Positions 62,245 to 64,000 of a stretch of 64,000 nucleotides of DNA are shown piece after piece. The position numbers and the translations under genes are program-made. The stretch comes from Oceanobacillus sp. Castelsardo. GTDB lineage: Bacteria > Bacillota > Bacilli > Bacillales > Amphibacillaceae. The stretch spans positions 230,087-294,086 of the forward strand of contig NZ_LYCS01000005.1 in assembly GCF_001659985.1 (NCBI RefSeq). The letters run 5' to 3'. The notes below the pieces were generated by a model that saw nothing but the letters and a program-made list of their open reading frames with translations, searched no databases and was not told the DNA's origin. Numbering within the stretch: the stretch's first letter is position 1; every line of letters begins with the position of its first letter.

Positions 62245-64000
62245 ATATTTAAAAAAATTAGTCTCTTTTTGTCAGCTTTTGTATTAGTGTTCCATATGGT
62301 AAGTACACCCGTTTTCGCAATGACGACTACTGAACAAGACAATCCACCAGAAAAATCTATCATTCTATCAAATGATGAAAATGAAGAAATTCCATTATTT
62401 GAAGAAGCTTCTGATACAAGTGACGTACTCATTTTATTACCAAATAATGAAGAAGTCATTGTTTTAGAAACATTGGAAGAATACTCTCAAGTCGAATTTA
62501 CAGATGAAGAAACAGAAGAAGTATTTCTAGGATTCGTATCGAATGACTTCCTCGAGTTAGACGATAATGAATTATCCTCTGAAACTTCATCAGAAAACGA
62601 AGAAATTACGGAAGAACCTACAAATGAAACTGACGAATTAGGTCAAGAAGATGATAGTATCCATGAAAATGAAGACACAGTAGATACTGAAGAAGAACAA
62701 TCTGATGCGGAATCAGAAGAACAAGTAGAAGAGGATCAACTAGTAACAGAAGAAAGCCAAGAATTGCCTGAAGAGGAACTTCAAGAATCACTTGATGAAT
62801 CGAATGATCCACAAGAAGATGAGACGAAAGAAGTAGATAAACAAGAAATAGAAAATGATGAGTCTGTTTCTGAAGAAGAAGAAGAAATCGCCGAAAAAAA
62901 AGAAACTCTCAGCCAGAAGAGATCTATCGCAACTATGAGTAAAAAAGTAACTACATACAATGGCGTTGCTTTAAAAAACAAAACAAATGTGTACCAAAAA
63001 ACATCAAGAGATTCGAAAGTATTGAAATCCTATGATCAAGGATCCATTCTTAAATATGAATCCCACTCCTCTAACTGGTATACAGCAACCGTTAAAGTGA
63101 ACGGTAAGTGGCAAAATGGATTTATCCATAGAAGTGATGTTGAGAATATTAAGGATCAACAAACGACCTATCATGGTACTGCATTAAAAAGTCCTACTAA
63201 AGTTTACCAAAAAGCTTCCACTGGATCGAAAACATTAAAATCATATTCACAAGGTTCTGTCCTTAAATATCAATCCTTTTCATCCAACTGGTATGAAGCT
63301 ACGGTTTACGTAAATGGGAAGCGTAAAACTGGTTACATTCACAAGAGTCATGTTGAAAATGCAGTAGGTAAACAAACAACTTACCATGGAATTGGATTAA
63401 AGATTCCTACTCATGTTTACCAAGATGCTTCAACTAGCTCAAAGGTTCTGAAATCTTATGAGCAAGGAACGATTCTAAAATTTGAATCTTTCACATCCAA
63501 TTGGTATGAAGCAACAGTTTATATTAAAGGAAAACCAACAAAAGGCTATATTCACAAATCTCATGTTGAAAAAGTCGGAGGATCTCAAGATAATCTTGAG
63601 GGAATCGCTGAAACAACTACGAAGATTTACTCCAAAGCTTCAACAAACGCAAGCACTTTGAAATCATACTCTAAAGGTTCCGTATTGAAGTATAGAACTT
63701 TCTCATCTGCTTTTTACGAAGCTACGGTTTATGTAAATGGCAAAAAGAAAACTGGTTATATTGATAAACGTCAGGTAGAGAATGCGGTGAAGAATCCTAA
63801 GACATTAAAAGGTAGCGCATTAAAACATCCAACTAACGTGTATAGAGATGCTTCGAAGTCATCAGGTGTTCTAAAAGATTATACTTTCGGTTCGACTTTG
63901 AAATTTGAAACATTTACAAACGAATGGTATGAAGCGAAAGTATATATTAACGGAAAACCGACATACGGATATATCCATATCAACGATGTTACCGTTGGGG
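62245..64000 (+). CDS. Secreted SH3-like repeat protein (runs off the window)
   Basis: An open frame of at least 585 codons without stop. IFKKISLFLSAFVLVFHMV and STPVFA form a signal peptide with cleavage after VFA near residue 25. Residues about 30-230 are a very acidic Glu/Asp/Ser-rich spacer. From about 235 a 71-residue bacterial SH3-like module repeats five times at 213-bp steps (YNGVALK, YHGTALK, YHGIGLK, EGIAET, KGSALK; each with VYQ-like, SNWYEATVYVNGK and GYIHKSHVE). No ATG, GTG or TTG fits: ATA at 62245 is 8 bases after GGGGGG. A wall hydrolase or adhesin domain may follow beyond the window. Confidence 0.75.
   Translation, partial: MFKKISLFLSAFVLVFHMVSTPVFAMTTTEQDNPPEKSIILSNDENEEIPLFEEASDTSDVLILLPNNEEVIVLETLEEYSQVEFTDEETEEVFLGFVSNDFLELDDNELSSETSSENEEITEEPTNETDELGQEDDSIHENEDTVDTEEEQSDAESEEQVEEDQLVTEESQELPEEELQESLDESNDPQEDETKEVDKQEIENDESVSEEEEEIAEKKETLSQKRSIATMSKKVTTYNGVALKNKTNVYQKTSRDSKVLKSYDQGSILKYESHSSNWYTATVKVNGKWQNGFIHRSDVENIKDQQTTYHGTALKSPTKVYQKASTGSKTLKSYSQGSVLKYQSFSSNWYEATVYVNGKRKTGYIHKSHVENAVGKQTTYHGIGLKIPTHVYQDASTSSKVLKSYEQGTILKFESFTSNWYEATVYIKGKPTKGYIHKSHVEKVGGSQDNLEGIAETTTKIYSKASTNASTLKSYSKGSVLKYRTFSSAFYEATVYVNGKKKTGYIDKRQVENAVKNPKTLKGSALKHPTNVYRDASKSSGVLKDYTFGSTLKFETFTNEWYEAKVYINGKPTYGYIHINDVTVG

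Noticed and set aside
62226-62981. Minus-strand Ser-rich proteins at 62226-62981
   Set aside because: They are the reverse of the Glu/Asp-rich spacer of the plus-strand SH3-repeat gene; the plus-strand frame continues with signal peptide and domains.

Overview
The window looks like part of a low-GC Gram-positive chromosome, most likely a spore-forming Bacillaceae of the Oceanobacillus/Virgibacillus type. Supporting this are strong GGAGG ribosome binding sites, the small DUF1659/DUF2922/YvrJ genes, YvbH, a ComK-family protein, TxpA-type type I toxins, a YwqCDE tyrosine-kinase module and a wall teichoic acid locus. The genus cannot be fixed from the sequence alone. No rRNA, tRNA or CRISPR array was seen.

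Region 1 (1-6.9 kb) starts with a 21-bp-phased GATAT array. It is followed by the DUF1659/DUF2922/YvrJ genes, three tandem copies (one intact, one with a nonsense codon, one truncated) of a small-peptide/antisense-RNA locus, yvbH, a DnaD-domain gene, twelve units of a 52-bp hairpin-forming tandem repeat, a sigma-70 family factor, an XRE regulator and a ComK-family gene.

Region 2 (6.9-25.1 kb, almost all on the minus strand) is the most unusual part. It holds four copies of one arrangement: yifB/comM (a ComM-type AAA+ helicase family), followed within 2-61 bp by a Y1/HUH REP-associated tyrosine transposase (RAYT). In three of the four copies this is followed by accessory genes: two toxin-antitoxin pairs, a DUF4160-DUF2442 protein, and a dGTPase plus nucleotidyltransferase. 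A REP-like motif around GGGGTCTGACCC borders the pieces and was seen about 15 times, only between 1.2 and 25.2 kb. Copies 1, 3 and 4 also share a conserved non-coding end upstream of yifB. Copy 2 is broken, including by an 80-bp MITE-like insertion, and copy 3 has a frameshift in the transposase HUH motif. I read this as a family of mobile cassettes that combine a HUH nuclease, a branch-migration helicase and cargo. Several small type I toxin-antitoxin-like loci and IS relics fill the gaps.

Region 3 (25.9-46.0 kb) is one long minus-strand exopolysaccharide/capsule operon. It runs from YwqC/YwqD/YwqE through GalU, the initiating sugar transferase, UDP-ManNAc dehydrogenase, glycosyltransferases, an asparagine-synthase-like amidotransferase lacking Cys2, Wzx, Wzy and the dTDP-rhamnose genes to a UDP-GlcNAc 2-epimerase, and ends at a terminator. 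An LCP ligase gene lies just downstream. The predicted polymer contains rhamnose and ManNAc uronic acid, the latter possibly amidated.

Region 4 (46.5-64 kb) opens with a membrane-anchored TPR/Ig/InlB-repeat protein, a relic type I toxin and a second 21-bp GATAT array. The wall teichoic acid locus follows: a second 2-epimerase, a second LCP protein, TarH/TagG export, a TarS-like glycosyltransferase, a second GalU, a TagB/TagF-like enzyme and a 1109-residue double-domain glycerophosphotransferase. The window ends inside a secreted protein made of 71-residue SH3-like repeats.
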